Shown here: positions 41,901 through 48,970 of the stretch, piece by piece | Numbering within the stretch: the stretch's first letter is position 1 | Layout: the number at the start of each line of letters is the position of its first letter | Assembly: GCF_900110855.1 (NCBI RefSeq) | Contig: NZ_FOFA01000001.1 | Location: 806,001-870,000 of the forward strand | Origin: Microlunatus flavus | GTDB taxonomy: Bacteria; Actinomycetota; Actinomycetes; Propionibacteriales; Propionibacteriaceae | DNA length: 64,000 bases | Reading direction: 5' to 3' | Position numbers and translations under genes: made by a program | The notes under the pieces: model-generated | Seen by the model: the letters and a program-made list of their open reading frames with translations, nothing else | Databases searched by the model: none | Told to the model about the DNA's origin: nothing

Positions 41901-42130
41901 AGCGTCACGACGAACACGGCCCAGGCGAGCCAGCCGACCAGGGCCAGGAGCCGGGCGAGGACCGTGCCGTCGTCCGGCTGGAGGAGGATCTTCCCGATCG
42001 TGCGCAGGTCGGCGTGCGGCACCGGGTCGCCGCCCAGCACCAGCAGCGCGGCCGGCACACCGACGACGAGTCCCACCAGCAGGGCGAGCGACGCCAGCCC
42101 CCGGCACCAGCGCTCGAGGCGCTCGCTCAC
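38993..42130 (-). CDS. Membrane-spanning LysM-BTAD protein, candidate pilus regulator
   Basis: 1045 residues, GTG at 42130 behind GGAAGGGGAG. Predicted helices at about 11-32, 59-83, 101-120 and 406-427. Between the third and fourth lie two LysM domains (about 185-235, HVVTAGDDLWSLAERYYG; and 251-299, VRVRPGDSLSAIAERELG) and a Pro/Ala/Thr-rich linker (300-400). With the N-terminus inside, the LysM part is outside and everything after 427 is cytoplasmic, starting with the basic RRRWQLQRR. Residues ~440-800 are an unrecognised alpha/beta region. From about 810 comes a winged-helix/BTAD module (NMSRLRSWLGDG ... ALEDGDVDLARWAASRALVVSPGDELLLASRIRTEHQAGNVAETERL). Similar proteins accompany Tad loci in actinobacteria. 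A wall-sensing activator is my inference. Confidence 0.85.
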   Translation of the reverse strand: MSERLERWCRGLASLALLVGLVVGVPAALLVLGGDPVPHADLRTIGKILLQPDDGTVLARLLALVGWLAWAVFVVTLLVELVNLVGRQRRGLVLPGLGSLQQWAAGLMLSVVALGAAAQLTSGGAATAPAVTAAAEPARTTADPVSSTARPSPSAIADEPGRAETGREAEVVAPVDAPHGRRERVHVVTAGDDLWSLAERYYGRGQDWRRIAAANPDFLTGGPDRLRVGWRLVVPETGSDASGRADDGRPRVRVRPGDSLSAIAERELGDGDRWNELYRANRDQLADPDELPVGLVLRLPDGPTGRSDDPAATPQERAEDADPPDEVPVGRDDADRQARPAGGSSSGSATPSTTPAATSPAEPTARPVPAGPTVGGDAEGRGDPAPADRPSQEGLEPADEQGAAVPLPGLAGVGGLLAAALVGGLAARRRWQLQRRPVGRRIAHPPPTTRPVEVALARRARPIGLRTLDRASRAVAAASADAGLGVPALRSASVSSEWLVLELSGPTPPAPRCFVDTGTSWCLASDAVDDLRSVTGVADAVRPWPLLVTLGTEEGAEADGAERVVDLESIGLLALTGEQPATTGVMAAMALELACSPWTEELRLTLVGDDRLAPALAQHNVQTTDDLDGLLDRLERVARARREHGGGSEARDLRLDPDRAEAWTPEVVLVGAPPTPKQVERLVRLTRAVPGEGVTAVVGGPVEGAGAVLALSQDGAATLRPDGVRLLPQTLAAAALDQVVELVGVTGSEVTHPAPWWSTDDPPEAPPDNVTYLGRRRRTDETDEQERRAAVQARMTEAADGTARHPLLRLIGPVDLVGATGTPPTRAAKQCLEYCAWLLEHPGATAQAMATGLLVAEGTRRSNMSRLRSWLGDGADGEPYLPDAYSGHIWLDPVVSSDWHQLQLLVAEGVDQVPTSVLELGLRLVRGAPFADAAPVQWHWAEELRSDIVSCLRDIGVELARRALEDGDVDLARWAASRALVVSPGDELLLASRIRTEHQAGNVAETERLCLHLAQQARVLGADLDPATVDLIQEVMEGRLRARFA

Positions 42131-42197
42131 ACCGCTCCCCTTCCGCAGGCCGTCCTGCTTCCAGGGTCGCCGCTCGGTCGCCTGCGTGGGCCTCGGA

Positions 42198-42227
42198 GGT
42201 GTTGTCCGTCCACCGCCGGTGTTGTCC
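42198..42227. promoter_or_regulatory. Two GGTGTTGTCC repeats before the LysM-BTAD gene
   Basis: Exact copies at 42198-42207 and 42218-42227, 20 bases start to start (about two helical turns), 68-97 bases upstream of the LysM-BTAD start and after the tadC stop. Same 10-mer as at 5047 and 48707. Confidence 0.5.
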
Positions 42228-42254
42228 CTCGTCGGGACCAGGGCTCGTGGCCGG

Positions 42255-43145
42255 TCATCCCAGGACGATCTGGAGGAGCGCGGCCGTGAGCAGGATGAGC
42301 CCGAAGGCCATCGCCGGGAGGGTCATGTAGATCGTCATGCCCTCGGCGTCGGCGCTCGCCTTGATCTGCTCGGCCGTCAGGTGGGCGTCGCGGAGCTCGC
42401 GCACCCGTGCGCGCAGGGTGCCCGACAGCGCGGCGCCGGTCTCGTCGAGCTGCATGACGTCGGCGATGTCCGCGAGCTCGGGCAGCTCGAGGGTCTCGGA
42501 GAGGCGGCGCAGCTCGGCGTACGGGCTCTGCTGCTCGAGGCTCGCGCGCTCCAGCGCCGTGCGGATCTGCACAAACAGCGGCACCTGGCTGAGGCCGGCC
42601 GCACGGACGAGCGACTGCGGGGCCGAGGCGTTGGCGAGCCGTTCGAGCGTCACCAGGTCGACGAAGACCAGCAGCGCCTCGAGGGCGGACGACCGGCTGC
42701 CCGCGACCGAACGGAGGAGGAGCAGGTCGGGCACGAAGAAGCCGACGACCGCGCCGAGCACCGCGGCGACCGCGGGCACCGGCGAGAGGTGCCCCAGGAG
42801 GACCCAGCTCAGGGCGGAGCCCAGCAGCGCCGGCAGCACAGCACCGATGACCGCCATCACGGTCTTGTCGGCGTACAGCTCGGCCACGGACTTGTCCTGC
42901 AGCCGCAGCGCCCGGCGCTGCCGCGCCGTGAGCCCGAGGGGCAGGTGGCGGTGCAGCAGCGCTCCCCACTGCTCCGACCGGCTCTCGGGGCGTTGCACGG
43001 CCCCGGCCTCGAGGACCGGGCCCGCGGCCCCGACCCGGTCCAGCGCGGCCCGCAGCCCCGGCGTCGAGCGGCGCAGGCCCGCGGCGACGGACACGAGGCC
43101 CGCGGCGACGAGGACCCCGGCGAGCAGGGCCCAGCCCGGGGTCAC
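42255..43145 (-). CDS. tadC: Tad pilus inner-membrane protein TadC
   Basis: 296 residues, GTG at 43145 overlapping the tadB stop (GTGA). Type II secretion F domain: LEALLVFVDLVTLERLANASAPQSLVRAAGLS, then ELADIADVMQLDETGAALSGTLRARVRELRDAHLTAEQIKASADAEGMTIYMTLPAMAFGLILL, with helices at the N-terminus, centre and C-terminus. Pairs with TadB as the platform for pilus assembly. Last gene of the nine-gene operon. Confidence 0.9.
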   Translation of the reverse strand: MTPGWALLAGVLVAAGLVSVAAGLRRSTPGLRAALDRVGAAGPVLEAGAVQRPESRSEQWGALLHRHLPLGLTARQRRALRLQDKSVAELYADKTVMAVIGAVLPALLGSALSWVLLGHLSPVPAVAAVLGAVVGFFVPDLLLLRSVAGSRSSALEALLVFVDLVTLERLANASAPQSLVRAAGLSQVPLFVQIRTALERASLEQQSPYAELRRLSETLELPELADIADVMQLDETGAALSGTLRARVRELRDAHLTAEQIKASADAEGMTIYMTLPAMAFGLILLTAALLQIVLG

Positions 43146-44017
43146 GGCGCCCCTCCGACGAGGATCCGGGCGCGCTCGGGCTGCCGCGCCTTGCGGCGCA
43201 TGAGCAGGAGCGACCCGAGGTAGACGCTGACCAGGACGGTCAGCACGACCTGGCCCACCGGGGTGCGGTAGCCGGCGAAGAACTCCGGGCGCAGCAGGAA
43301 CAGCCCGCCGAGGGTGACCAGGGTGATGACGGTGACCTGGCGGACCACGACGTACGGCTTGGACCGCTCCACCTCGATCACGCGCCGGGCCCGCAGCTGC
43401 GCCTGGATCGACTCCGCCAGCGCGTGCAGCGTCGTCGACGCCCCGGCCGCGCCCCGGTCGGCGGCCAGCATGAGCGCGGCCACGACGGCGTCGGTGTCGG
43501 GGGAGTCGAGCGCGTCGGCGAACCGTTGGAGCGCGCGTCGCGTCTCCCAGCGGCTGTTCAGCCGGAGGACCAGCAGCTCGACCTCGTCCGCGATCGTGAC
43601 GGGCGCCGTCCTCCGCGACACCCGGATCGCGTCGGTCACGGAACGTCCGGTCGACAGGGTGGAGGCCAGCGTCCGCACCCAGCGGTCCATCGCCTCGAGC
43701 AGGGCGACGTCGCGCGGGCGGGGTGCCCGGAGGAGGTAGGGCAGGGCGAGGACGAGACCGGGCACCACGACCACCGCCGCCAACCACCCGCTGAGGGCCG
43801 CGAGGGCGAACCCACCGAGCAGGCTCCCCGCGACGAGCAGGTCGCGGCGGCGCCCGGCCCGACCTGCGGGGCGTCGGGTGAGCCGGGACCACCGGACGGC
43901 GAGCGTCGAGGGGCCGGCCCGGCGGGTCCGGGCTGGGCTGCGTCGCAGACCGGCGACCACCGCCACCAGGCCCGCCGACACGAGCAGCCCGGCCAGCACG
44001 GCGACGAGCGAGGTCAC
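43142..44017 (-). CDS. tadB: Tad pilus inner-membrane protein TadB
   Basis: 291 residues, ATG overlapping the tadA stop. T2SF domain: LEAMDRWVRTLASTLSTGRSVTDAIRVSRRTAP, RRALQRFADALDSPDTDAVVAALMLAADRG, and terminal helices (VVRQVTVITLVTLGGLFLL). Its first helix, VLAGLLVSAGLVAVVAGLRRS, closely resembles that of TadC (GVLVAAGLVSVAAGLRRS), showing the two are ancient duplicates. Confidence 0.9.
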   Translation of the reverse strand: MTSLVAVLAGLLVSAGLVAVVAGLRRSPARTRRAGPSTLAVRWSRLTRRPAGRAGRRRDLLVAGSLLGGFALAALSGWLAAVVVVPGLVLALPYLLRAPRPRDVALLEAMDRWVRTLASTLSTGRSVTDAIRVSRRTAPVTIADEVELLVLRLNSRWETRRALQRFADALDSPDTDAVVAALMLAADRGAAGASTTLHALAESIQAQLRARRVIEVERSKPYVVVRQVTVITLVTLGGLFLLRPEFFAGYRTPVGQVVLTVLVSVYLGSLLLMRRKARQPERARILVGGAP

Positions 44018-45558
44018 GACGTGCTCGGGTCGTCGGCGGAGCGCGGTCCGGGCGGACGCAGCTCGCGACGGAACGGGGCCAGCTCGGCGGCGAAGCCCGC
44101 GTCGGGGAAGAACCCAGCGGGCTGTCCGGCGACCCCCTCCGCGCTGTACGTGAGGTGGGTGACCGGCCGGCCGTTCTCGATCGCGCCGACGACCTGTCGG
44201 ACCTCCGAGACGTAGCGGCGCCGCCGGCCGCCGCGCCAGGTGTCGTCGACCAGGCGCACGTGCACGAAGAGGTGGATGTTGTGCGCGATCTGGCGGTACG
44301 CCTCCTCCACCGACAGCACGCCGCCCTGCGCCACGCGGGAGGCGAGGCGGTCGATCGTGGACGCGGCCGAGTGCGAGTGGGTCGTCGAGAGCGTGCCCGT
44401 GCCGGCCTGCATCGCCTCGAACATCGAGGCCGCCTCGCTGCCGCGCACCTCGCCCACGACCAGGCGGGCGAGGTTCTGCCGCAGGGCCTCGGGCATGAGG
44501 TCGGCGATGGTGAACTCGCCCACCGCACGCCCGCCGGACGACTCACCGTGCCCGACCCGGGCCTGGAGGGCCAGGATGTTCTGCCGGCCGGGCTGCAGGT
44601 GGGTCATGAGCTCGTAGTCGGTCTCCAGCGTCCCGAACCGCTCGTCGGCCGGGATGGCGTCAATGAGCGCGCGCAGCAGGGTGGTCTTCCCCGCGCCCTG
44701 GTCGCCGGAGATGACGATGGAGCGCCGCGCGAGCACCGCCGCGTCGAGGAAGGCCGCGACCTCCGGCGGCATCAGGCCGCCCTCGGCGAGGTCGGCGAGA
44801 GACACCGACGTCATCGTGTGCTGACGGATGACGACGCTCGGGCGGTACGACAGCCCGAAGCCGATGGCGTGCAGCCGGAACCGCTCGCCCAGCGCCAGGG
44901 TCATCGTCGGGTGCAGGTCGTCGAAGGGGCGCGCGGGCTCGGCGTTCTGCCCCAGGAAGCGGATGGCCTCCACGAGCTCGGCGTCGTCGTCCGCGACCGG
45001 GGCCATCACCTCCCGGCGCCCGTCGCCGTGCTGGACGACGACGGAGTCCCAGCCGTGGATCTCGATGTTCTCCACGTCGGGGAGCCCGAGCAGCGGCTGC
45101 AGGCGTCCGTAGCCGAAGACCGCGTCCTCGACCGCCTCGACGTAGGCCTGCTCCTGCGCGGGCGACCACAGGGCGGCCCCCTCGCGGTGCAGGGTGCGGA
45201 CGTGCTCGGCGACGACCCGGCGGATCACGGAACGTCCCAGCAGCAGCCGGTCGTCACCGGTCACCGACGAGCCGGTGGTCCGCAGCTGGTGCTCGCTCTC
45301 GCCGGCGATCTCCTCCGACGCGCGCCGGCGCAGCTGCACGACCGTCGCCCAGTCGAGCTCGGCGGTCGGCAGCGGCAGGGTGGCGGCTCGCAGCTCGTCG
45401 CGACGGAACGCCCCGTACGACTGCAGCGCGCGTCGCGTCACCGGGCTGGACCCGGCGCCCGCCTCCTCGACGGTCTCGACGAAGAGGGGGACGTCCTGCA
45501 GCGCGCGGGTCTCGAGGCCGGCGTCGTCGCGGACCTCGGCGGTCTCGTCCACGCTCAC
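44014..45558 (-). CDS. tadA: Tad pilus assembly ATPase TadA/CpaF
   Basis: 514 residues from the GTG at 45558, which overlaps the tadZ stop (GTGA). Secretion-ATPase features: VFGYGRLQPLLGLPDVENIEIHG, Walker A GDQGAGKTT (Lys291), Asp box around RFGTLETDYELMTHL, Walker B LARLVVGEVRGSEAASMFEAMQ, His box GTGTLSTTHSHSA. The ~75-residue N-terminus precedes the conserved domain. It powers pilin assembly from the cytoplasmic face. Confidence 0.94.
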   Translation of the reverse strand: MSVDETAEVRDDAGLETRALQDVPLFVETVEEAGAGSSPVTRRALQSYGAFRRDELRAATLPLPTAELDWATVVQLRRRASEEIAGESEHQLRTTGSSVTGDDRLLLGRSVIRRVVAEHVRTLHREGAALWSPAQEQAYVEAVEDAVFGYGRLQPLLGLPDVENIEIHGWDSVVVQHGDGRREVMAPVADDDAELVEAIRFLGQNAEPARPFDDLHPTMTLALGERFRLHAIGFGLSYRPSVVIRQHTMTSVSLADLAEGGLMPPEVAAFLDAAVLARRSIVISGDQGAGKTTLLRALIDAIPADERFGTLETDYELMTHLQPGRQNILALQARVGHGESSGGRAVGEFTIADLMPEALRQNLARLVVGEVRGSEAASMFEAMQAGTGTLSTTHSHSAASTIDRLASRVAQGGVLSVEEAYRQIAHNIHLFVHVRLVDDTWRGGRRRRYVSEVRQVVGAIENGRPVTHLTYSAEGVAGQPAGFFPDAGFAAELAPFRRELRPPGPRSADDPSTS

Positions 45559-46334
45559 CGGCCGACCGCCTCGGTCGTGCGCGCCATCCGGCCCGCCAGC
45601 ACCCCGGCCGCGGCGCGAAGGCTGCGAACCAGCGGGGAGGAGTCGAAGCGTCGGGGCCGGGGGCTCCCGTCGGAGAGGTGCGCCGCGGCCTGGGGGTCGT
45701 CGGCGACGACGGCGTGCACCCCCACGCCCAGGGCCTTGGCGACCTCGCGGCGTCCGTACGGGTCGCCCTCGCCGACCAGGACGAGCCCGGTGCGGCCCGC
45801 CGTGCTGAGCCGCTCCTGCTCGGTGAGGGAGGGCAGGTGGACGCGCGCGGCCATCACCGCCCGCAGGCTCGTCCGCAGGACCAGCCCGGTGACCGCGCTG
45901 CGCTCGACGAGCGGTCCGGGCAGACCGTGGGCCCCGAGCCGGCCGGCGTCGACGATGACGTCGTAGCCGACCTCGCCCAGCCGGTCGAAGGTGTCGGCGA
46001 GGTCGTCCCACACGGCGCCGAAGAGTCCCGCGCTCGCCGCGCGGCTGAAGCCCGGCAGGAAGAGGTGCCGCTCGCCGTCCTCGCCGCTGATCGGCAGGGT
46101 CTGGTCGAGCACGGCCTCACGCAGGGGCCGGCGGTCGCGGTGGGCCTCGGCCACCCGGAGCAGGCCCCGGCCGCCCGCGCTCTGCCCGGCCAGGTAGCCG
46201 GCGAGGACGGCCTGGTGGGCGCCCGCGTCGCAGTCGGCCAGGAGCACCGGGCGGGGCCAGGCGAGCGTGAGCCCGACGGCGAGGGTCGTGACGCCCGGGG
46301 CGCCGGCCGCCGACGTCAGCAGCAGGATGGCCAT
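45555..46334 (-). CDS. tadZ: TadZ/CpaE-like ParA-fold protein with degenerate P-loop
   Basis: 259 residues. The N-terminus MAILLLTSAAGAPGVTTLAVGL aligns with the ParA/MinD deviant Walker A (SAKGGVGKTT), but both lysines are replaced, by Ala10 and Val15. ATP hydrolysis is therefore unlikely. VLLADCDAGAHQAVLAGYL, YDVIVDAGRLGAHG and a late GLVLVGEGDPYGRREVAKALG keep the fold. TadZ proteins position the pilus machine at the pole; loss of the P-loop lysines is seen in several. Codon use and length argue against a pseudogene. Confidence 0.85.
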   Translation of the reverse strand: MAILLLTSAAGAPGVTTLAVGLTLAWPRPVLLADCDAGAHQAVLAGYLAGQSAGGRGLLRVAEAHRDRRPLREAVLDQTLPISGEDGERHLFLPGFSRAASAGLFGAVWDDLADTFDRLGEVGYDVIVDAGRLGAHGLPGPLVERSAVTGLVLRTSLRAVMAARVHLPSLTEQERLSTAGRTGLVLVGEGDPYGRREVAKALGVGVHAVVADDPQAAAHLSDGSPRPRRFDSSPLVRSLRAAAGVLAGRMARTTEAVGR

Positions 46335-46339
46335 TCGCG

Positions 46340-47047
46340 TCAGCTCCCCGCGTCGCGCACCAGCGCGATCCGGTCCTGCGCGGCGAGCGAGGCGATGGTC
46401 GCCGCCTGGCCGGCGTCGACCTCCAGGTCGACCACCGTCGAGGTGCCGTCCGCGCCCGGGGTCGAGCCGACGACGCGGCCGGCGTACGTCTTGCCGACGA
46501 GCGAGTCCCGAGCACCCGTGCCGCCGGCGGGAGCCGGCAGCGCCACCACCCGGACCGGTGCGGACGGCTCGAGCAGGCTGGCCGGCGCCCGCCCGGTCGC
46601 CAGCCGGAGCCCGACCACGGAACGACCGGTGGCCGGCAGGGCGGTGTCGGCGAGCGAGGCGGGAGCGACCAGCGCACCCGCCGGCAGGTCGAAGACAGCC
46701 CTCTTGCCCACGACGGACGCCTGGTCGACCGCCGCGACCGTGGGCCCGGGCGGCTGCCCGTGGAGCACCACCGTCGTCAGGTCCGCCGCCTCCAGCACCT
46801 CGCCGCGGTAGACCGTCGAGGCGAGCGCCAGCACCCGGGTCTCCGTGCTGACGCGCGCGTAGACGGCGTACGAGAGCAGGCCGCCGAGGCAGATGGCGAC
46901 GACGCCGAGGGCGATCCAGCGAGGGTTGCGTCGGCCGGGGAGCCGCGGCGGGGCGGGCGTCGTCGGCCCGTCCTCGACGCCGGCCCGGACCGCCCGTCGG
47001 CGGCCTGGAGCGCTGCCGTTGCGGCCGGGGTCCACCTGCACGGTCAT
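46340..47047 (-). CDS. cpaB: SAF-domain protein, CpaB/RcpC-like
   Basis: 235 residues, ATG at 47047. Basic cytoplasmic N-terminus, one transmembrane helix (about 44-64, WIALGVVAICLGGLLSYAVYA), then a SAF domain (VYRGEVLEAADLTTVVLHG ... VGKRAVFDLPAGALVAPASLAD). In Tad systems CpaB/RcpC lies outside the membrane and helps link the machine to the envelope. Five bases separate it from tadZ and from the TadG-like gene. Confidence 0.85.
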   Translation of the reverse strand: MTVQVDPGRNGSAPGRRRAVRAGVEDGPTTPAPPRLPGRRNPRWIALGVVAICLGGLLSYAVYARVSTETRVLALASTVYRGEVLEAADLTTVVLHGQPPGPTVAAVDQASVVGKRAVFDLPAGALVAPASLADTALPATGRSVVGLRLATGRAPASLLEPSAPVRVVALPAPAGGTGARDSLVGKTYAGRVVGSTPGADGTSTVVDLEVDAGQAATIASLAAQDRIALVRDAGS

Positions 47048-47051
47048 CGCG

Positions 47052-47477
47052 TCACCGCTCCCGTCCGGTCGGCACGACGGAGGCGGTGGCCGAGCCCGTC
47101 CCCGTCACCTCACCGACCCCGATGGCGCTGAGGAAGATCGTCGGTGCCGTGGCCGAGGCGTCGACCCGGACCACGCCGCCCGCCAGCCGCACCGAGCCCT
47201 TCACGTTCGGCTGCCCCGCCAGGTACGCCTTCGCCGCCAGCACGCCGGCACCCGCCCCGTCGCGCCCGGCGAGTCGCTGGGTCGCGGCCGCGTTGGCCGC
47301 GGCACGCGCAGCACCGTCGGCCGCCGCCTCGGCCTGGCTCGCCGCCGTCACCTTCTGCCCGCCGTCGATGACGAGCCCGGCCGTCGCGACCAGCGCCGCG
47401 AGGATGGCGAGCACGAACACGCTCACCGCCAGACCACGTTCGTCGCGGCGTGCCCGCACGCCTGAGCGGCCGGTCAT
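47052..47477 (-). CDS. TadG-like pilus-associated protein
   Basis: 141 residues from the ATG at 47477, overlapping the upstream stop (ATGA). The short basic lead ends in RRDERGLAVSVFVLAILAALVATAGLVIDGGQKV, a TadG-type N-terminal helix followed by the conserved Asp-Gly. An Ala-rich helix (AASQAEAAADGAARAAANAAA) and a small beta region follow. Probably a minor component on the outer face. Confidence 0.8.
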   Translation of the reverse strand: MTGRSGVRARRDERGLAVSVFVLAILAALVATAGLVIDGGQKVTAASQAEAAADGAARAAANAAATQRLAGRDGAGAGVLAAKAYLAGQPNVKGSVRLAGGVVRVDASATAPTIFLSAIGVGEVTGTGSATASVVPTGRER

Positions 47478-47929
47478 CGGGCCCGGTAGGTGTCGAGAGC
47501 GGCCTGGCCGCGGCCGGTCAGGTGGATCGAGCCGGGCATGCCCGGGAGGAAGACGTCGGCGAACGCCACGTCGCACGAGACGTCGGAGGTAACCGTGGCG
47601 GGCGTGCCGACGGGCACCGAGAACGCCGTCGTCGACACCCGGACCGAGCTGCCCCCGCAGCGCAGCCCCGCGGTCGACATCGACTGCCGGCTCGCCTCTG
47701 CGCCCACGACCCCTGCCTGCGCGGCGCCACGGGCCAGCGAGGCGGCCCGTGCCGAGGACTGCGCGGCCTCGACGACGGTGGTCCGCGCGAACCAGAGCCG
47801 GCCGCCGGCGACCAGCAGGCCGATGACCAGCACGAGCGCGGGGGCGAGGAGGGCGACCTCCACGGCGACCGACCCGGTCTCGCCACGGCGTCCGGGCCGA
47901 CCCGCCCGCCGGTCCGTCCGGGTCCTCAC
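47474..47929 (-). CDS. TadE-like minor pilin 2
   Basis: 151 residues from the GTG at 47929, overlapping the preceding TadE-like gene (GTGA). GETGSVAVEVALLAPALVLVIGLLVAGGRLWF is a prepilin-like Gly-x4-Glu cleavage site and hydrophobic helix. The C-terminal domain has paired Cys residues (RCGGS and DVSCDV) that could form a disulfide. Confidence 0.85.
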   Translation of the reverse strand: MRTRTDRRAGRPGRRGETGSVAVEVALLAPALVLVIGLLVAGGRLWFARTTVVEAAQSSARAASLARGAAQAGVVGAEASRQSMSTAGLRCGGSSVRVSTTAFSVPVGTPATVTSDVSCDVAFADVFLPGMPGSIHLTGRGQAALDTYRAR

Positions 47930-48321
47930 GGCACGCTCACGCGTTCGCGCGGGCCGGACGCGGTCTCCTCGACGGTCCCCAGGCCGAGGTCGAGCAGCAG
48001 GGTCGCGTGCGCCGACACCCGGGCGGTCACCTGCTGCGGCCCGCGGTCGACGTGCACGCTGACGTCGGTCAGCCCGGCGCCGGCCGCCAGGTCCCGGGCG
48101 CGCGCCTCGCCGTCGCCGGCGGTGCCGTAGCTGCCGCGGGCCACGTCGACGGCCGCGGTCGCCGCCCTCTGCGCGACGTTGCGGGCGTGCAGCCACAGCC
48201 CGGCCTCGACGACGCCGAGCGTCAGCAGCATCAGCAGCGGCAGGACGAGGGCGAGCTGCGTGGAGGAGCTCAGGCCGCGCTGGTCCGCGGCGCCGGGCAG
48301 GCGGGGACGACGACCGGGCAC
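47926..48321 (-). CDS. TadE-like minor pilin 1
   Basis: 131 residues, ATG at 48321, two bases after the pilin stop. RGLSSSTQLALVLPLLMLLTLGVVEAGLWLHARN is a TadE-type helix; the usual Glu five residues after the Gly is replaced by Gln, which is unusual. A helical/beta tail follows. Confidence 0.82.
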   Translation of the reverse strand: MPGRRPRLPGAADQRGLSSSTQLALVLPLLMLLTLGVVEAGLWLHARNVAQRAATAAVDVARGSYGTAGDGEARARDLAAGAGLTDVSVHVDRGPQQVTARVSAHATLLLDLGLGTVEETASGPRERVSVP

Positions 48322-48323
48322 GG

Positions 48324-48545
48324 CTACTTCGGCAGCTTGGACTTGACGAAGGCGGTGATCACCGTGACGACGATCCCCGCGACGACGACAGCGCCGGCGA
48401 GCAGGATCGCGGTCTCGGCGGACTGGCTGAGCCCGCGCTCGTCACGCACCTGACGCGTCCGCCTGGTCGGCCGCGGGGCGCGTACCCCCGCCTGCAGCAG
48501 CACGAGCACGCCGACGACCACCGCCGCCAGGTTTCTGATCTTCAT
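48324..48545 (-). CDS. flp: Flp-type major pilin
   Basis: 73 residues from the ATG at 48545 behind GGAAGGA. N-terminal helix MKIRNLAAVVVGVLVLL, a basic stretch, then VRDERGLSQSAETAILLAGAVVVAGIVVTVITAFVKSKLPK. The Gly before LSQSAE is the expected prepilin-peptidase site; the mature pilin would be ~37 residues, hydrophobic with a KSKLPK end. The extra hydrophobic segment before the cleavage site is unusual for Flp pilins, which normally have a short basic leader. No TadV-type peptidase is visible in the window. First gene of the pilus operon. Confidence 0.8.
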   Translation of the reverse strand: MKIRNLAAVVVGVLVLLQAGVRAPRPTRRTRQVRDERGLSQSAETAILLAGAVVVAGIVVTVITAFVKSKLPK

Positions 48546-48640
48546 CGCGGTCCTTCCGGGCAGGGGAAGGTTCCGACGGTCTGGCTCTCGCCACGCCCTA
48601 CCATTCAGACTCCCCCGAGGCTGACAGCGACACGCTATAG

Positions 48641-48660
48641 GCGCCGACGGGTGTCGGCGC
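48641..48660. promoter_or_regulatory. Hairpin next to the presumed pilus promoter
   Basis: GCGCCGAC/GTCGGCGC perfect 8-bp arms with a 4-base loop, directly before CTATAG on the minus strand. It could be an operator palindrome at the -35 region instead of an RNA structure. Confidence 0.4.
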
Positions 48661-48706
48661 AGCGTTCGTCGATCTTGCGGATCTTCACAGAGCACTCTGC
48701 CCCAGA

Positions 48707-48749
48707 GGTGTTGTCCGAGGTGTTGTCCGAGCGGCCTGCGGTGTTGTCC
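48707..48749. promoter_or_regulatory. Three exact GGTGTTGTCC repeats upstream of the pilin gene
   Basis: Copies at 48707-48716, 48719-48728 and 48740-48749 (12 and 21 bases start to start), about 160-205 bases before the flp start. Read on the coding strand they are GGACAACACC. Probably an activator or repressor site shared with the LysM-BTAD gene (42198-42227). Confidence 0.55.
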
Positions 48750-48804
48750 GTGAACGCCGATTCGAGGAGGCAGGCGCTGCAAGCGGTCCGCGTGCAGCAA
48801 CGTC

Positions 48805-48970
48805 CGGGAAAGTGGTCGCTCCGGGACCGGGAGACGGCGTCCAGGACCGTCCGAGTGACCACTTCCCGAAGGACGGTCGAACCCGGAGCTCGAACCCTCC
48901 GCATACGGCAAGTGGTCGCTCGCAGCCCCGTGGCGTTCGGGCGGGGGCTCCGGACTGACCACTTTCGGCA
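48805..48970. repeat. Two successive inverted-repeat pairs built on AAGTGGTC
   Basis: Pair 1: CGGGAAAGTGGTCGCTC (48805-48821) with GAGTGACCACTTCCCG (48853-48868). Pair 2: GGCAAGTGGTCGCTC (48907-48921) with GACTGACCACTTTCGG (48953-48968). All four arms share AAGTGGTC(G/A). They could be tandem terminators for DUF881 or a small palindromic repeat family. Confidence 0.7.

Noticed and set aside
45555-46334. tadZ as a pseudogene because of its broken P-loop
   Set aside because: Full length, tightly coupled to both neighbours, normal codon use. Loss of P-loop lysines is compatible with TadZ function.
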